Shown here: positions 16,684 to 25,116 of the stretch, piece after piece | How the letters are laid out: each line of letters begins with the position of its first letter | How positions within the stretch are numbered: the first letter of the stretch is position 1 | Program-made: the position numbers and the translations under genes | Source: an uncultured Butyrivibrio sp. | GTDB taxonomy: Bacteria; Bacillota; Clostridia; Lachnospirales; Lachnospiraceae | Reading direction: 5' to 3' | Assembly (NCBI RefSeq): GCF_947169445.1 | Contig: NZ_CAMVPU010000007.1 | Coordinates: forward strand, 1 to 64,000 | Length of the DNA stretch: 64,000 nt | The notes under the pieces: generated by a model | What the model was told of the DNA's origin: nothing | Seen by the model: only the letters and a program-made list of their open reading frames with translations | The model's database searches: none

Positions 16684-17552
16684 GTTTGCCTTCCTGTATA
16701 CATATGTATCATTGAGCATGGATGCATATACTGTTTGGCTGTTCTAAGTCCCTCGATTCCAAGATCCTCTTCCCAGTTAAAAAACTCAATCTCCGGAGGC
16801 TGCATTCTTGAAAATTCCTGTCTCATGTAGTACTGAAGTCCGTGCAGATAGCTGTCCGTCTTCTGAACGCAGCAGTCAACTGTGTTATCCTCCAGCCGAT
16901 AACCAAGTATCACAGCACAGGGAGCATCATCTAAATAAATCACAACCCCGGTGATATCCAGCTTATCGTATTCTGAGAGTATGATCTTAGAAGCAAATTG
17001 GTCAAAGATAAAAGTGTCTTTTCCCTTGCAACTACTCCAGGCCCTTGATATCTGCGCCACGTCAGAAATAAGCTCACTTGAAAAGATTCTGGTCTCTACA
17101 TCGTGGTCTCTTAGAAGCTGCTTTACATAATTTCTTTTGCTGGCAAAACTTCCTCCCGGCAAATTCTCAATGGTGTTCCTGTCGTAGATATATTCACTGT
17201 CGTCAGGAGCAGGGTCCATGACAAACCTTCCCGAAAAATGCTGCTGAAGAAAGTAAACATCTTCTATAGTCATATATTTGAATTTAAGATTCCCTTCTGC
17301 CAAAAGAGAACTTATAAATTCAATCTTTTTTTCTTCGCTTCCCACCGGAAACATCCAGGTGCTACTTACGTCATCACCAATTTTAACGGCGTAAAAACTG
17401 TCACTAAAGCATATGGAAAGCGACATATCTTTTGCCCAGATATATATGGATCTAAAGGAATGCGCACTGTCACCGTAGCCGTAGGCATGGTAGATACGGG
17501 ATATGTTTTCCTCCTGGCCTAAATTGATCGTCGTTGTTTTTGTATCAAGCAT
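16680..17552 (-). CDS. DUF2156 protein (soluble LPG-synthetase C-terminal-like acyltransferase fold)
   Basis: The 290-aa product matches the DUF2156/LPG_synthase_C pattern: a central DRNTIENLPGGSFASKRNYVKQL helix pair and a C-terminal FFNWEEDLGIEGLRTAK block. That domain forms tandem GNAT-like folds and, in MprF, moves aminoacyl groups from tRNA to phosphatidylglycerol. Here there is no membrane flippase part, so the protein is cytoplasmic and the acceptor is unknown. The gene starts 3 nt after the formyltransferase-like gene and its TGA overlaps the next ATG, so it sits in a tightly coupled operon. The MATE domain next to it could act as a flippase substitute, but that is speculation. Confidence 0.85.
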   Translation of the reverse strand: MLDTKTTTINLGQEENISRIYHAYGYGDSAHSFRSIYIWAKDMSLSICFSDSFYAVKIGDDVSSTWMFPVGSEEKKIEFISSLLAEGNLKFKYMTIEDVYFLQQHFSGRFVMDPAPDDSEYIYDRNTIENLPGGSFASKRNYVKQLLRDHDVETRIFSSELISDVAQISRAWSSCKGKDTFIFDQFASKIILSEYDKLDITGVVIYLDDAPCAVILGYRLEDNTVDCCVQKTDSYLHGLQYYMRQEFSRMQPPEIEFFNWEEDLGIEGLRTAKQYMHPCSMIHMYTGRQT

Positions 17553-17555
17553 ATT

Positions 17556-18362
17556 CTATAAACATCTAACTCGCTGGCTAGATATGTAGCCTCCTTCTAT
17601 AGAAAAGAACGTTTCCCCTTCCAAAGGCATTGGCGCAGCGCCTTTATGGGCTCTGGCACTTATAATCTCATATTCTTTATTTTCCACTGTATTTATGTAA
17701 TAACATTCGTAGCCATAGAAAGCCCGAAGTATCAAATCTGCCTTTTCAAAGCTGTCGGTATCTCTGACTGTACACTCTTCTTTCGCAGGTAATTCCCAGT
17801 ACTGTGCTCCCTCTGACTGAGGCGTAGCGCTATTCCAAAGCCTGTCGAAATCCGAAACAAGTTTCTGTACCATGGAAGGAATTGTACTGTTCTGACGCAT
17901 CGAAAGACTCTGAAGATCATCATCGGGATATACATCAACCTTGGTCTGCAATATAATGTCTCCGGCATCAAGCTCCGGAACCATTCTATGAAATGTTACC
18001 CCACTTTCCTTAAGCCCCTTTAGAATTGTCACCGGCATAGGCCAGGCTCCACGCCCCACCGGAAGATATGCGGGATGGATGTTGACTATCCGAAGCTCAT
18101 CTATGACAGGAATAATATGGTAATAGCCTCCAACCAGCACAAAATCGCAGCCCATTTCAAGAAGCTCATAAAGATCGTCCTTGCGAATGCGCTCCATCTG
18201 AATCGGGATGTCTCGTTCTTTGGCAAAAGAGATGACATCAGTATTAAATTCAGTCACGTTGTCAGTTTTACATGTAAAGATCTTGATAATCTCAACGCCT
18301 GTATCATAAAGGCTCGTAAGTGCAGGATACAGGATATCGATGCCTACATACGCTACTTTCAT
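17556..18362 (-). CDS. Formyltransferase-like protein (methionyl-tRNA formyltransferase fold)
   Basis: The 268-aa protein has a Rossmann-like formyltransferase domain: NIHPAYLPVGRGAWPMPV carries the catalytic Asn and His with the usual spacing, and ELDAGDIIL the catalytic Asp. A shorter Fmt-like C-terminal segment follows. A true fmt lies elsewhere at 44828-45823, so this paralogue probably formylates a different amine, such as an amino sugar or a metabolite. It uses 10-formyl-THF by analogy. It starts 31 nt after cstA and ends 3 nt before the DUF2156 start. The nearest AGGA is about 16 nt from the ATG, so translation initiation may be weak or coupled. Confidence 0.82.
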   Translation of the reverse strand: MKVAYVGIDILYPALTSLYDTGVEIIKIFTCKTDNVTEFNTDVISFAKERDIPIQMERIRKDDLYELLEMGCDFVLVGGYYHIIPVIDELRIVNIHPAYLPVGRGAWPMPVTILKGLKESGVTFHRMVPELDAGDIILQTKVDVYPDDDLQSLSMRQNSTIPSMVQKLVSDFDRLWNSATPQSEGAQYWELPAKEECTVRDTDSFEKADLILRAFYGYECYYINTVENKEYEIISARAHKGAAPMPLEGETFFSIEGGYISSQRVRCL

Positions 18363-18393
18363 ATCGAATTGGTATTATTCCTTTCAGTAATCA

Positions 18394-19815
18394 TCACCTT
18401 TTCCCATCCGAATAAGCCTTTTTAAGCCTTGTCAGGTAAAAGATAAAACAACAAACTGCAAATACTATGCCCACAGGATAGCCTATTCCGGCCCCCAGCC
18501 TAAAGCCTTCCTGGGCCATCATAATATAAGTCATGGAAACTGCTGACATGAAGGTTGCAGGCAGAGCCGTAACAAGGCTCAACAGCTTATTGGAATGTGT
18601 CTTAAGCAGATATGCCGTAGCTACCCACAGACTGATCATAGCCAGTGTCTGGTTCGACCAGGAAAAATAACGCCATAATACGTTGAAGTCCAGCTGTGTT
18701 AGTACAGCAGCAATCGCCAGAAGCGGAATTGTAACCACCAGGCGGTTTTTTATAGGCTTCTGGTTCAGATTGAAAATCTCGGAAAGAATCAGCCTTGCGC
18801 TACGAAAAGCAGTATCTCCGGAAGTGATCGGACATGCTACTACTCCAATAATTGCAAGTATTCCTCCTGCCATTCCCAGCATACCGGTGGAAATGTCATA
18901 TACCACACCTGACTGCCCAAGACTGCTTATAGCATCGTTAAGGCCTCCTGTAGCTCTGTAGAAAGCCATACCTCCTGCTGCCCACACCAGTGCAATCACT
19001 GACTCAGAGAGCATAGCCCCGTAAAAGACCTTACGGCCCTCTTTTTCTGAGGTTATACACTTGGCAACCATCGGTGACTGTGTAGCATGGAAACCGGAAA
19101 TTGCGCCACAGGCTACTGTTATAAACATATATGGCCAGATAGGCAGGTCCTGAGGATGAAGGTTTTCTAGCCTGATCTCAGGTACCTGATACCCGCCCAT
19201 CAATATGCCTCCCATAATTCCAACAGCCATGATGATCAGTACTACGCCAAAAACAGGGTATAGCTTTCCAATGATCTTATCGATAGGAAGAAGTGTTGCC
19301 AGTACGTAATACACCAATATAACAAACACCCAGATCATCGTATCGTTCTCCATAGGTGTAAGTCTTGCTATCAGCGCCGCAGGGCTGTTAACAAACACTG
19401 TTCCTGTCAAAAGAAGCAAAAGAACCGAAAACAGTCTCATGCCCCATTTAGCACCGTTTCCCAGATAAATACCTGAAAGCTCCGCAATGGACTTGCCCTC
19501 ATGGCGCTCCGAGATCATGCCCACCATATAATCGTGTACCGCGCCACCTAAGATGGATCCGAACACAATCCACAAAAATACCACCGGTCCAAAGCATGCT
19601 CCCATAAGAGCACCAAAGATCGGTCCGGTACCTGCAATATTCAAAAGCTGAACAAGGAACGCTTTCCAGGTCTTCATAGGGACAAAATCTACACCATCAC
19701 CCATAGCTATAGCCGGTGTCTTTCTATCGTCCGGATTAAAAAAATTTTCTACGAGCCTTCCATATATAAAATAGCCAACCAAAAGCATTAAAAAGGATAA
19801 TATCAATGAAATCAT
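18394..19815 (-). CDS. cstA: CstA-family carbon-starvation / peptide or pyruvate transporter
   Basis: This integral membrane protein of about 473 aa has the CstA family pattern: ARGD-less but clear NIAGTGPIFGALMG, GSILGGAVHDYMVGMISERHEG, SGFHATQSPMVAKC and CPITSGDTAFRSARL. Family members take up pyruvate or peptides under carbon limitation. The length is that of the shorter CstA forms. AGGGGG lies 9 nt before the ATG at 19815 and touches the ATG at 19824, so 19815 is preferred. A good promoter is at 19860-19888. Because the formyltransferase gene starts only 31 nt downstream, this promoter may also drive the DUF2156, MATE-kinase and phosphatase genes. Confidence 0.9.
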   Translation of the reverse strand: MISLILSFLMLLVGYFIYGRLVENFFNPDDRKTPAIAMGDGVDFVPMKTWKAFLVQLLNIAGTGPIFGALMGACFGPVVFLWIVFGSILGGAVHDYMVGMISERHEGKSIAELSGIYLGNGAKWGMRLFSVLLLLLTGTVFVNSPAALIARLTPMENDTMIWVFVILVYYVLATLLPIDKIIGKLYPVFGVVLIIMAVGIMGGILMGGYQVPEIRLENLHPQDLPIWPYMFITVACGAISGFHATQSPMVAKCITSEKEGRKVFYGAMLSESVIALVWAAGGMAFYRATGGLNDAISSLGQSGVVYDISTGMLGMAGGILAIIGVVACPITSGDTAFRSARLILSEIFNLNQKPIKNRLVVTIPLLAIAAVLTQLDFNVLWRYFSWSNQTLAMISLWVATAYLLKTHSNKLLSLVTALPATFMSAVSMTYIMMAQEGFRLGAGIGYPVGIVFAVCCFIFYLTRLKKAYSDGKR

Positions 19816-19859
19816 ATGTTTCATCCCCCTAATATCGCTTATATCACTATGTTATATAA

Positions 19860-19888
19860 ATTTTACTGTTATTCAGTTTGCCTCTCAA
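19860..19888 (-). promoter_or_regulatory. Sigma-A-like promoter of cstA
   Basis: On the minus strand TTGAGA (19883-19888) and TAAAAT (19860-19865) are spaced by exactly 17 nt. Transcription would start about 7 nt downstream, leaving a leader of around 35 nt. A small GGG/CCC inverted repeat lies just upstream and could hold a regulator. Confidence 0.55.
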
Positions 19889-19935
19889 GGGGTTGTAGCC
19901 CAATGTCAAACTATTTAATAGTTTTTTTACATTTT

Positions 19936-19970
19936 TTGCCATTGGGGACGGTTGGCACCCAGTGGCACCA
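19936..19970. repeat. GCCATTGGGGACGG-type dispersed element, copy 1
   Basis: The plus strand contains GCCATTGGGGACGG (19938-19951) followed by a direct repeat TGGCACC-CAG-TGGCACC. The first 14 nt recur inverted at 50743-50756. Elements built round CCGTCCCC and a nearby GGTGCCA or TTTGGCA are familiar between genes of many Clostridia. This copy touches the stop of the HdeD-like gene. Confidence 0.6.
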
Positions 19971-20504
19971 TCACTGTATGTAAACAAAAGTCGTTTTCCT
20001 AAAAGCTGAAATAATGCGGATAATCGCAGAATAAATAAGACCTAGGCTGTAGATCAGGACTGCAGTGTTAGTCTTTTTTATAAAGATGATGCAGCAGGCT
20101 GCCATAACTACATTGAGAAATCCGTGGAATAGCTTAAGCATGAAATGTTTGGACCCATTTTTTCTGGTCTCATCTGCCCTAAGTATCTCCACAAAACCCG
20201 AAAAAGCATGAACCACTGCAAGATAAATCAGAATGTAAACCTTGGGAATATCAGTAAAAGACAAGGTAAGAATGGCAAAGTCAATCAGAATGACGCCTTT
20301 ATACAGTGTCACCTTACCTCCAACCATGAACATGGCCATAGTAAAATAATAGATCAGAACACCTATCCCGGTAGCAAGAAGTCCAAATCCCAGGAACATA
20401 AGAATGAAAATATAAGTATCATTGGGATATAACAGCATAAAAACAGCTACCACCAACATCAAAACGCCCATAACTATTTCGGTTATCTTCTGAATAGTAT
20501 TCAT
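19971..20504 (-). CDS. HdeD-like/DUF308 membrane protein
   Basis: The 177-aa protein is almost entirely membrane, with about six helices in short pairs. This is the pattern of HdeD/DUF308 proteins (repeating GFxLxATGIGVLIYYF and HAFSGFVEILRA blocks). The function in Firmicutes is not established, and acid-stress roles are known only from E. coli. It is 6 nt downstream of the DUF6765-type gene and is likely co-transcribed with it and with the small membrane protein before that. Confidence 0.7.
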   Translation of the reverse strand: MNTIQKITEIVMGVLMLVVAVFMLLYPNDTYIFILMFLGFGLLATGIGVLIYYFTMAMFMVGGKVTLYKGVILIDFAILTLSFTDIPKVYILIYLAVVHAFSGFVEILRADETRKNGSKHFMLKLFHGFLNVVMAACCIIFIKKTNTAVLIYSLGLIYSAIIRIISAFRKTTFVYIQ

Positions 20505-20510
20505 ATCGAT

Positions 20511-21638
20511 TCACCTCTTCGTAAGCTTCTGCCAGTTATCAACAGATATCCCTTTTGAAAAGCCCGCCAGAATATTTCCGGATTTAGAAATTTCCTCAGT
20601 AACCATGCCTTTTTGAGCAATAGCGCCCTTCATAAATTTGCCAAGATAAGTATAGTCCTTTCCGATACGAGGAGCATCATCATACTCCTGCTGATACTTG
20701 TTTATGTCAAAAGGCTCTACCACCTTCCCGGATAGTTCCTGTCCGAACCCTCTCCAGTCATCGCTTGCAATAATCTGCCTTTTGGTAATGATCTGCCTGA
20801 TGCGGTCTCCATAGATTTCCATTACGCTGTCATCGTATGTATCTTTTTCAAAACTCTCAAACTGTCCTCTTAGATACTTGAGTGCGTATACCAGCTGAGT
20901 GAAGGCTTTCACGTAATCTGAAGGATTGTCCTTTACTATCACACGATAATCTCCCCAGGCAGGTATATATTTGTATTTGGCAAAAGAGTAATCCGGAAAA
21001 TGTCCGGCTCTTCCATGTCCTAAATTCATGATAGAATTTTCATTTCCCTGATAGATACTGTTGGAATAAACTCCGTTTTCTATATCATCAGGCGAAGAAG
21101 GACTATGCTTAAATTTAATCTTTCTTTCGATTTCCCTGCCATCTTCTTTAAAAATCTCATAAAAATCTCTGTCAGTATTATTGATAACAAGCGAAGGCGT
21201 TCCAGCAAAATTAGCATGTGCCCAGGTATCAGCAAGAACATGCATGGCAATCCCAATATGCTGCAGGCTTTTGCCCTTAGCCAGTTCCACAGTCTTTACC
21301 AAAAGATCTCCGTTAGGCCCGCAGATAAGTCTGTACTTATTCATGTAACGCTTTGTACGCCATTTTTTCTGAGCATAAAGATCCCTTGGAAGAAAATGAA
21401 ATGATGCCCATATCCTGGTTATATCCTGAAGTCCAATGATATCCGTTCTGGCATCCATCATTTCAAGAGAAAGCTGCGTTGTAGCTGCATCTAAAGGGGC
21501 CTCTAATTTAGTAAGGAGAGTTCTTGAGCACATATCTACAAACTGTGCGCAATAACTAATATCAAGACTTTCCTCATGAGAAAAACCCGCAAGATATGCA
21601 GCGCAATATGTGGCATAATAATGAAAATCTTCCTGCAT
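20511..21638 (-). CDS. DUF6765-type protein (zinc-phospholipase-C-like helical fold)
   Basis: The 375-aa protein begins MQEDFHYYATYCAAYLAGFSHEESL and contains HIGIAMHVLADTWAHANFAG. These two histidine/aspartate-rich helical motifs recall zinc-dependent phospholipase C and S1/P1 nucleases and mark the DUF6765 family. No signal peptide is visible, so the protein is probably cytoplasmic despite the fold. It lies 2 nt from the preceding small membrane-protein gene and 6 nt from the HdeD-like gene, so the three probably form one operon. The biochemical activity is unknown. Confidence 0.75.
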   Translation of the reverse strand: MQEDFHYYATYCAAYLAGFSHEESLDISYCAQFVDMCSRTLLTKLEAPLDAATTQLSLEMMDARTDIIGLQDITRIWASFHFLPRDLYAQKKWRTKRYMNKYRLICGPNGDLLVKTVELAKGKSLQHIGIAMHVLADTWAHANFAGTPSLVINNTDRDFYEIFKEDGREIERKIKFKHSPSSPDDIENGVYSNSIYQGNENSIMNLGHGRAGHFPDYSFAKYKYIPAWGDYRVIVKDNPSDYVKAFTQLVYALKYLRGQFESFEKDTYDDSVMEIYGDRIRQIITKRQIIASDDWRGFGQELSGKVVEPFDINKYQQEYDDAPRIGKDYTYLGKFMKGAIAQKGMVTEEISKSGNILAGFSKGISVDNWQKLTKR

Positions 21639-21640
21639 AC

Positions 21641-22135
21641 TTATTTCTCCGCCTGAATAGATTTACGAATCTTATCTGCTTTAAAGGTTGAAATTATCAT
21701 ATCCAAAAGGATTGAAATATTCGTTATGTCCACTAAAAGAGAAGCAATTAACGTATCAATATCTGCCAGGTAATACTCTCCAAAAAAGTAAAACGGCACT
21801 GAAATTATATTGATGATCAGCAAAATAAATGCTCTTACAAGAAATCTCTTCTTTTGCCTGATTCCCCTTCCGTATTTTATGGCTTCTCTTCCAAGTCGAA
21901 AATGAAAAATAAGTATATATCCAAAAACAAAAATAGTAACAGCAACCCCCACAACGCTGCTACCAACCACTTCCTCGCCGGTAATACCGATGATCTCTTC
22001 AATCTTCTGCTGTCCTACCAATGCAGGTAATAATATCTTAAGCTCCGCCCATATTGAAAAGAGGATCATGGCACCCCCGCTAAGTTCAATATTCCTGTTA
22101 TATTTTCGAAGTGCAACTAAAGATTCTTCATTCAT
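21641..22135 (-). CDS. Small four-helix membrane protein of unknown function
   Basis: About 164 aa with four hydrophobic segments (roughly 20-45, 60-85, 105-125, 130-155) and a charged GRGIRQKKR loop. AAAGGTGA lies 6 nt before the ATG at 22135. The in-frame ATG at 22156 has no ribosome binding site. I do not recognise the family. It is the first gene of the tight group with the DUF6765-type and HdeD-like genes. Confidence 0.65.
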   Translation of the reverse strand: MNEESLVALRKYNRNIELSGGAMILFSIWAELKILLPALVGQQKIEEIIGITGEEVVGSSVVGVAVTIFVFGYILIFHFRLGREAIKYGRGIRQKKRFLVRAFILLIINIISVPFYFFGEYYLADIDTLIASLLVDITNISILLDMIISTFKADKIRKSIQAEK

Positions 22136-22187
22136 GGAAGTCACCTTTTGTCCCATTCAAACGATGCAAATTTGCAGAATTAGTTTC

Positions 22188-23558
22188 TTATGCGAAATAG
22201 CTCCAAATTCCAAAAATAGCAAGAAATAGTAAAATCAACGGAAGTACTATCTTAAAATACCACTTAAGAGCCGGACTGATTTTCATTCCGGTTCCAATAT
22301 TTACCTCTTCTATAAACTTATCAAAGCCCCATCCATATTTGCAGGTGCAGAACAGACAGATAAGCAGTGCTCCTATCGGCAAAAGAAGATTACTTACATA
22401 GAAATCTTCAAGATCCATTATGGTATTGCCTGCCTTAAGAGGCTCAAAAGCGCTCCATACGTTAAACCCAAGAGCACAGGGAACAGAGCCTAATGTAATG
22501 ATTATCCCTGCACTAAGTACTGCTCTTTTCCTATTCCTGCCAAAAACATCTATTGAATAGCTCACTACATTTTCAAAGACACCAATCATTGTAGACAGCG
22601 CTGCAAAATACATGAACAGGAAGAAAAAGCTTCCAACTATTCTTCCGCCACTAACAGATGCAAAAATATTAGGAAGGGTCAGGAAGATAAGGCTTGGTCC
22701 CTTATCTGGTTCTACTCCATAGGCAAAGCACGCAGGAATTGTAATAAGTCCGGCCACAATTGCCACAAAGGTATCAAGACCAGCTACAAGAAGTGACTCA
22801 CCAACAAGGCTTCTGTCTTTTTTGATGTAGCTTCCAAATATCTCCATACTTCCAATACCGATACTCAGGGTAAAAAAGCTCTGGTTAAGGGCACCGTAAA
22901 GCACATTTCCAAGTCCGACTTTTCTTACGTTCTCAGCATTTGGCATGAGATAGAACTTGACACCATCAGCGGCCCCAGGAAGAGTCAGTGACTTAATTCC
23001 AAGACCAATCATAATGACTATAAGTGCCACCATCATGACCTTGGTTACTCTCTCAACACCCGCCTCTAATCCCAGAGAAGCAACTATCATGGTTATCAGC
23101 ATAGTGATAGCCATGAACAGTATCAGTATCCATGGACTGTTCATCATTTCCTGATATATATCAGCAATTTCTCCGGGCGCCTTTCCATCAAAAGCCCCAA
23201 ATAAAGTCAGGATAAAATAACGCAGTATCCAACCTGAAACTACTGAATAAAACATCAAAAGAACGTAGTTGCCGCTTATGGCAAAGTATCCAAATATATG
23301 CCATTTGCTGCCCTTAGGTTCCAATCCCTTAAAAGCAGCCAAAATGCTCTTTCTGCTGGCTCTTCCTATGGCATATTCCATAGTCATGATCGGAACACCA
23401 AGAAGAATCAAAAATGCAACATAAGCGATTACAAATAATCCGCCTCCGTTTTCTCCAACCATGTAGGGAAAACGCCATACATTACCAATTCCAATTGCGC
23501 ACCCCGCAGATAATAGTATGAATCCCAGCCTGCTGCCGAGTGTTTCTCTTTCTTTCAT
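22188..23558 (-). CDS. Sodium-dependent neurotransmitter-symporter (NSS/SNF) family transporter
   Basis: This 456-aa protein has the LeuT-type fold with 11-12 membrane helices. The N-terminal SRLGFILLSAGCAIGIGNVWRFPYMVGENGGG is the unwound TM1 sodium- and substrate-binding region of NSS transporters. ALNQSFFTLSIGIGSMEIFGSY corresponds to TM6. Bacterial members import amino acids such as tyrosine, tryptophan or leucine with sodium. The exact substrate cannot be read. The ribosome binding site is weak (AGTAG). It probably belongs to its own transcript, because flanking gaps are 52 nt downstream and 75 nt upstream. Confidence 0.92.
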   Translation of the reverse strand: MKERETLGSRLGFILLSAGCAIGIGNVWRFPYMVGENGGGLFVIAYVAFLILLGVPIMTMEYAIGRASRKSILAAFKGLEPKGSKWHIFGYFAISGNYVLLMFYSVVSGWILRYFILTLFGAFDGKAPGEIADIYQEMMNSPWILILFMAITMLITMIVASLGLEAGVERVTKVMMVALIVIMIGLGIKSLTLPGAADGVKFYLMPNAENVRKVGLGNVLYGALNQSFFTLSIGIGSMEIFGSYIKKDRSLVGESLLVAGLDTFVAIVAGLITIPACFAYGVEPDKGPSLIFLTLPNIFASVSGGRIVGSFFFLFMYFAALSTMIGVFENVVSYSIDVFGRNRKRAVLSAGIIITLGSVPCALGFNVWSAFEPLKAGNTIMDLEDFYVSNLLLPIGALLICLFCTCKYGWGFDKFIEEVNIGTGMKISPALKWYFKIVLPLILLFLAIFGIWSYFA

Positions 23559-23633
23559 AAATAACTACTCAAATCTTTCTACTTAAATTCCTATAAAACT
23601 AATTTACACTTACAAACACAAAAAGAAATTATA

Positions 23634-25031
23634 TTACACATGTCTGATTACTTCAAATCTTTGTAGTTTAATTTCATCATCACTGGAAATTCCGCCCTTT
23701 TGCATGGCAATCCCAACCTGTTCTTCCACAGTATCAACGCCTTCAAGATCAGGTAAAAGAAGTCCTCTCTTATGTCCGCTTGTTACTATGACTCCATATC
23801 TTTTCACATCAAGCTCATCCATGGAGGTTATGTCCTGGGGTCTTCCAAGAACATCCACATTTATCTCAAGGGAAAGTAATTCTTCCGGCTTTATCGGAGA
23901 AAATCTTGGATCCCTGGTAGATGCGCTTATGGCATTTTCTATTATCTCAAGCGCAACATTGTCCATAGTAGGGCCAATTGTTCCTATGCAGCCACGAAGC
24001 TTACCATTTTTATGAATAGACACAAAGGCTCCAGCTCGAATGTTAAGCATCTCCGAGGTAACATCCTTGGGAAGCTCTAATTTTTTGCCCTTCATAATAT
24101 AGCTTATTACGGATCTGTATGCCAGTCTGACATAAGGATCCTTTCTTTCACAGAGTTTTTCCAGTTCCCTCTCCATATCTTTTTCCAGTTCCTTATAATA
24201 GGCCTTCAAAAAATGTCTGCGAGAATCCTTCTCTCCCGGAATAAAGCTACAAATACCATAGCCTACGCCGGTTACATCCTGATGTGAGAACTTGGTGGCA
24301 CTTACCTTAAGACCGTCCAGGCATCCTGCCATAATAACAAAGGATCTGTGTCCACATTCAGCTGCTCTTTCACAGAAATCCTCATCAAAATTAAAGAGCT
24401 CACCAAATGCTGCTCTTGAACATACATCCATAATGCGCTGATCGTAAACCGGACCCTCAGCGGCATAGCCATATGGGCCATATGACTGAAGCTTGTGAGA
24501 CAGATCACCGCTTGCCACTATCACAACCTTGCGCTTTAGCTTATCAACGGCAGTCTGAATAATCTGACCAAGCTTATAATGGTCAGCATAGGAAAGGGAT
24601 GATAAGCCTATCCTTACTATGTTTCCTGCCTTATACTTTTTCCTGATAAACCACAGGGGAACCATTGTTCCGTGATCCAGCTCCCTGTCTACTTCTCCAA
24701 GAGTACCGGCAGGGAAAAACTCCTTGCGGGCAATGCTCTCTATTTCTTTTACCAGTTCCATGTCATAGGCCTCTAAAAATCTGACGCCTGCTGCCCCGAA
24801 ATTGGCAAAAGAGCCTGTGGCAGCATTTCCCGGAGAAACATGGAAATAGTCTGCGTACATAGTCGCATGCGGGCTGATGATCACGATGGTCTGCGGTGAA
24901 AGCTGTGCGATCATATCCGCAATCTTCTCATAAGAAGCTGTAGTTTCCTGTATCTGCTGCTCTCCTCCTCTTCCGACCTCAGGTATGATCAGTGGAGGAT
25001 GTGGAACCATAAACGCGCCTACTATCGGCAT
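23634..25031 (-). CDS. AmmeMemoRadiSam proteins B and A in one chain (MEMO-AMMECR1 fusion)
   Basis: Residues 1-270 are a MEMO/LigB-like dioxygenase fold: GAFMVPHPPLIIPEVG, ISPHATMY, GDLSHKLQSYGPYGY. Residues 290-465 are an AMMECR1 domain with the hallmark GKLRGCIGTIGP and a typical C-terminal SPIKPEELLSLEINVDVLG. The two domains normally occur beside a radical SAM enzyme (the AmmeMemoRadiSam group). No such enzyme lies within the flanking genes here. A diverged copy of the palindromic repeat and a WYL-domain regulator lie directly upstream. The biological role of the group is still poorly defined. Confidence 0.92.
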   Translation of the reverse strand: MPIVGAFMVPHPPLIIPEVGRGGEQQIQETTASYEKIADMIAQLSPQTIVIISPHATMYADYFHVSPGNAATGSFANFGAAGVRFLEAYDMELVKEIESIARKEFFPAGTLGEVDRELDHGTMVPLWFIRKKYKAGNIVRIGLSSLSYADHYKLGQIIQTAVDKLKRKVVIVASGDLSHKLQSYGPYGYAAEGPVYDQRIMDVCSRAAFGELFNFDEDFCERAAECGHRSFVIMAGCLDGLKVSATKFSHQDVTGVGYGICSFIPGEKDSRRHFLKAYYKELEKDMERELEKLCERKDPYVRLAYRSVISYIMKGKKLELPKDVTSEMLNIRAGAFVSIHKNGKLRGCIGTIGPTMDNVALEIIENAISASTRDPRFSPIKPEELLSLEINVDVLGRPQDITSMDELDVKRYGVIVTSGHKRGLLLPDLEGVDTVEEQVGIAMQKGGISSDDEIKLQRFEVIRHV

Positions 25032-25055
25032 AAGTCATTCTCCCGTTATATATGA

Positions 25056-25116
25056 TGTATTCTTCGAAAAATCATAGAAACACGCATTTTATGCGGTTTC
25101 GTAAGAACATGATTTA
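25056..25116 (+). repeat. Dispersed palindromic repeat, diverged copy 2
   Basis: GTATTCTT, then ATAGAAACACGCATTT and TGCGGTTTCGTAAGAA align with the 57-bp element of copies 1 and 3 but carry substitutions and a 2-nt deletion around the loop. The stem AAAC/GTTT with CGCA/TGCG is kept. It overlaps the stop codon of the WYL regulator. Confidence 0.7.
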
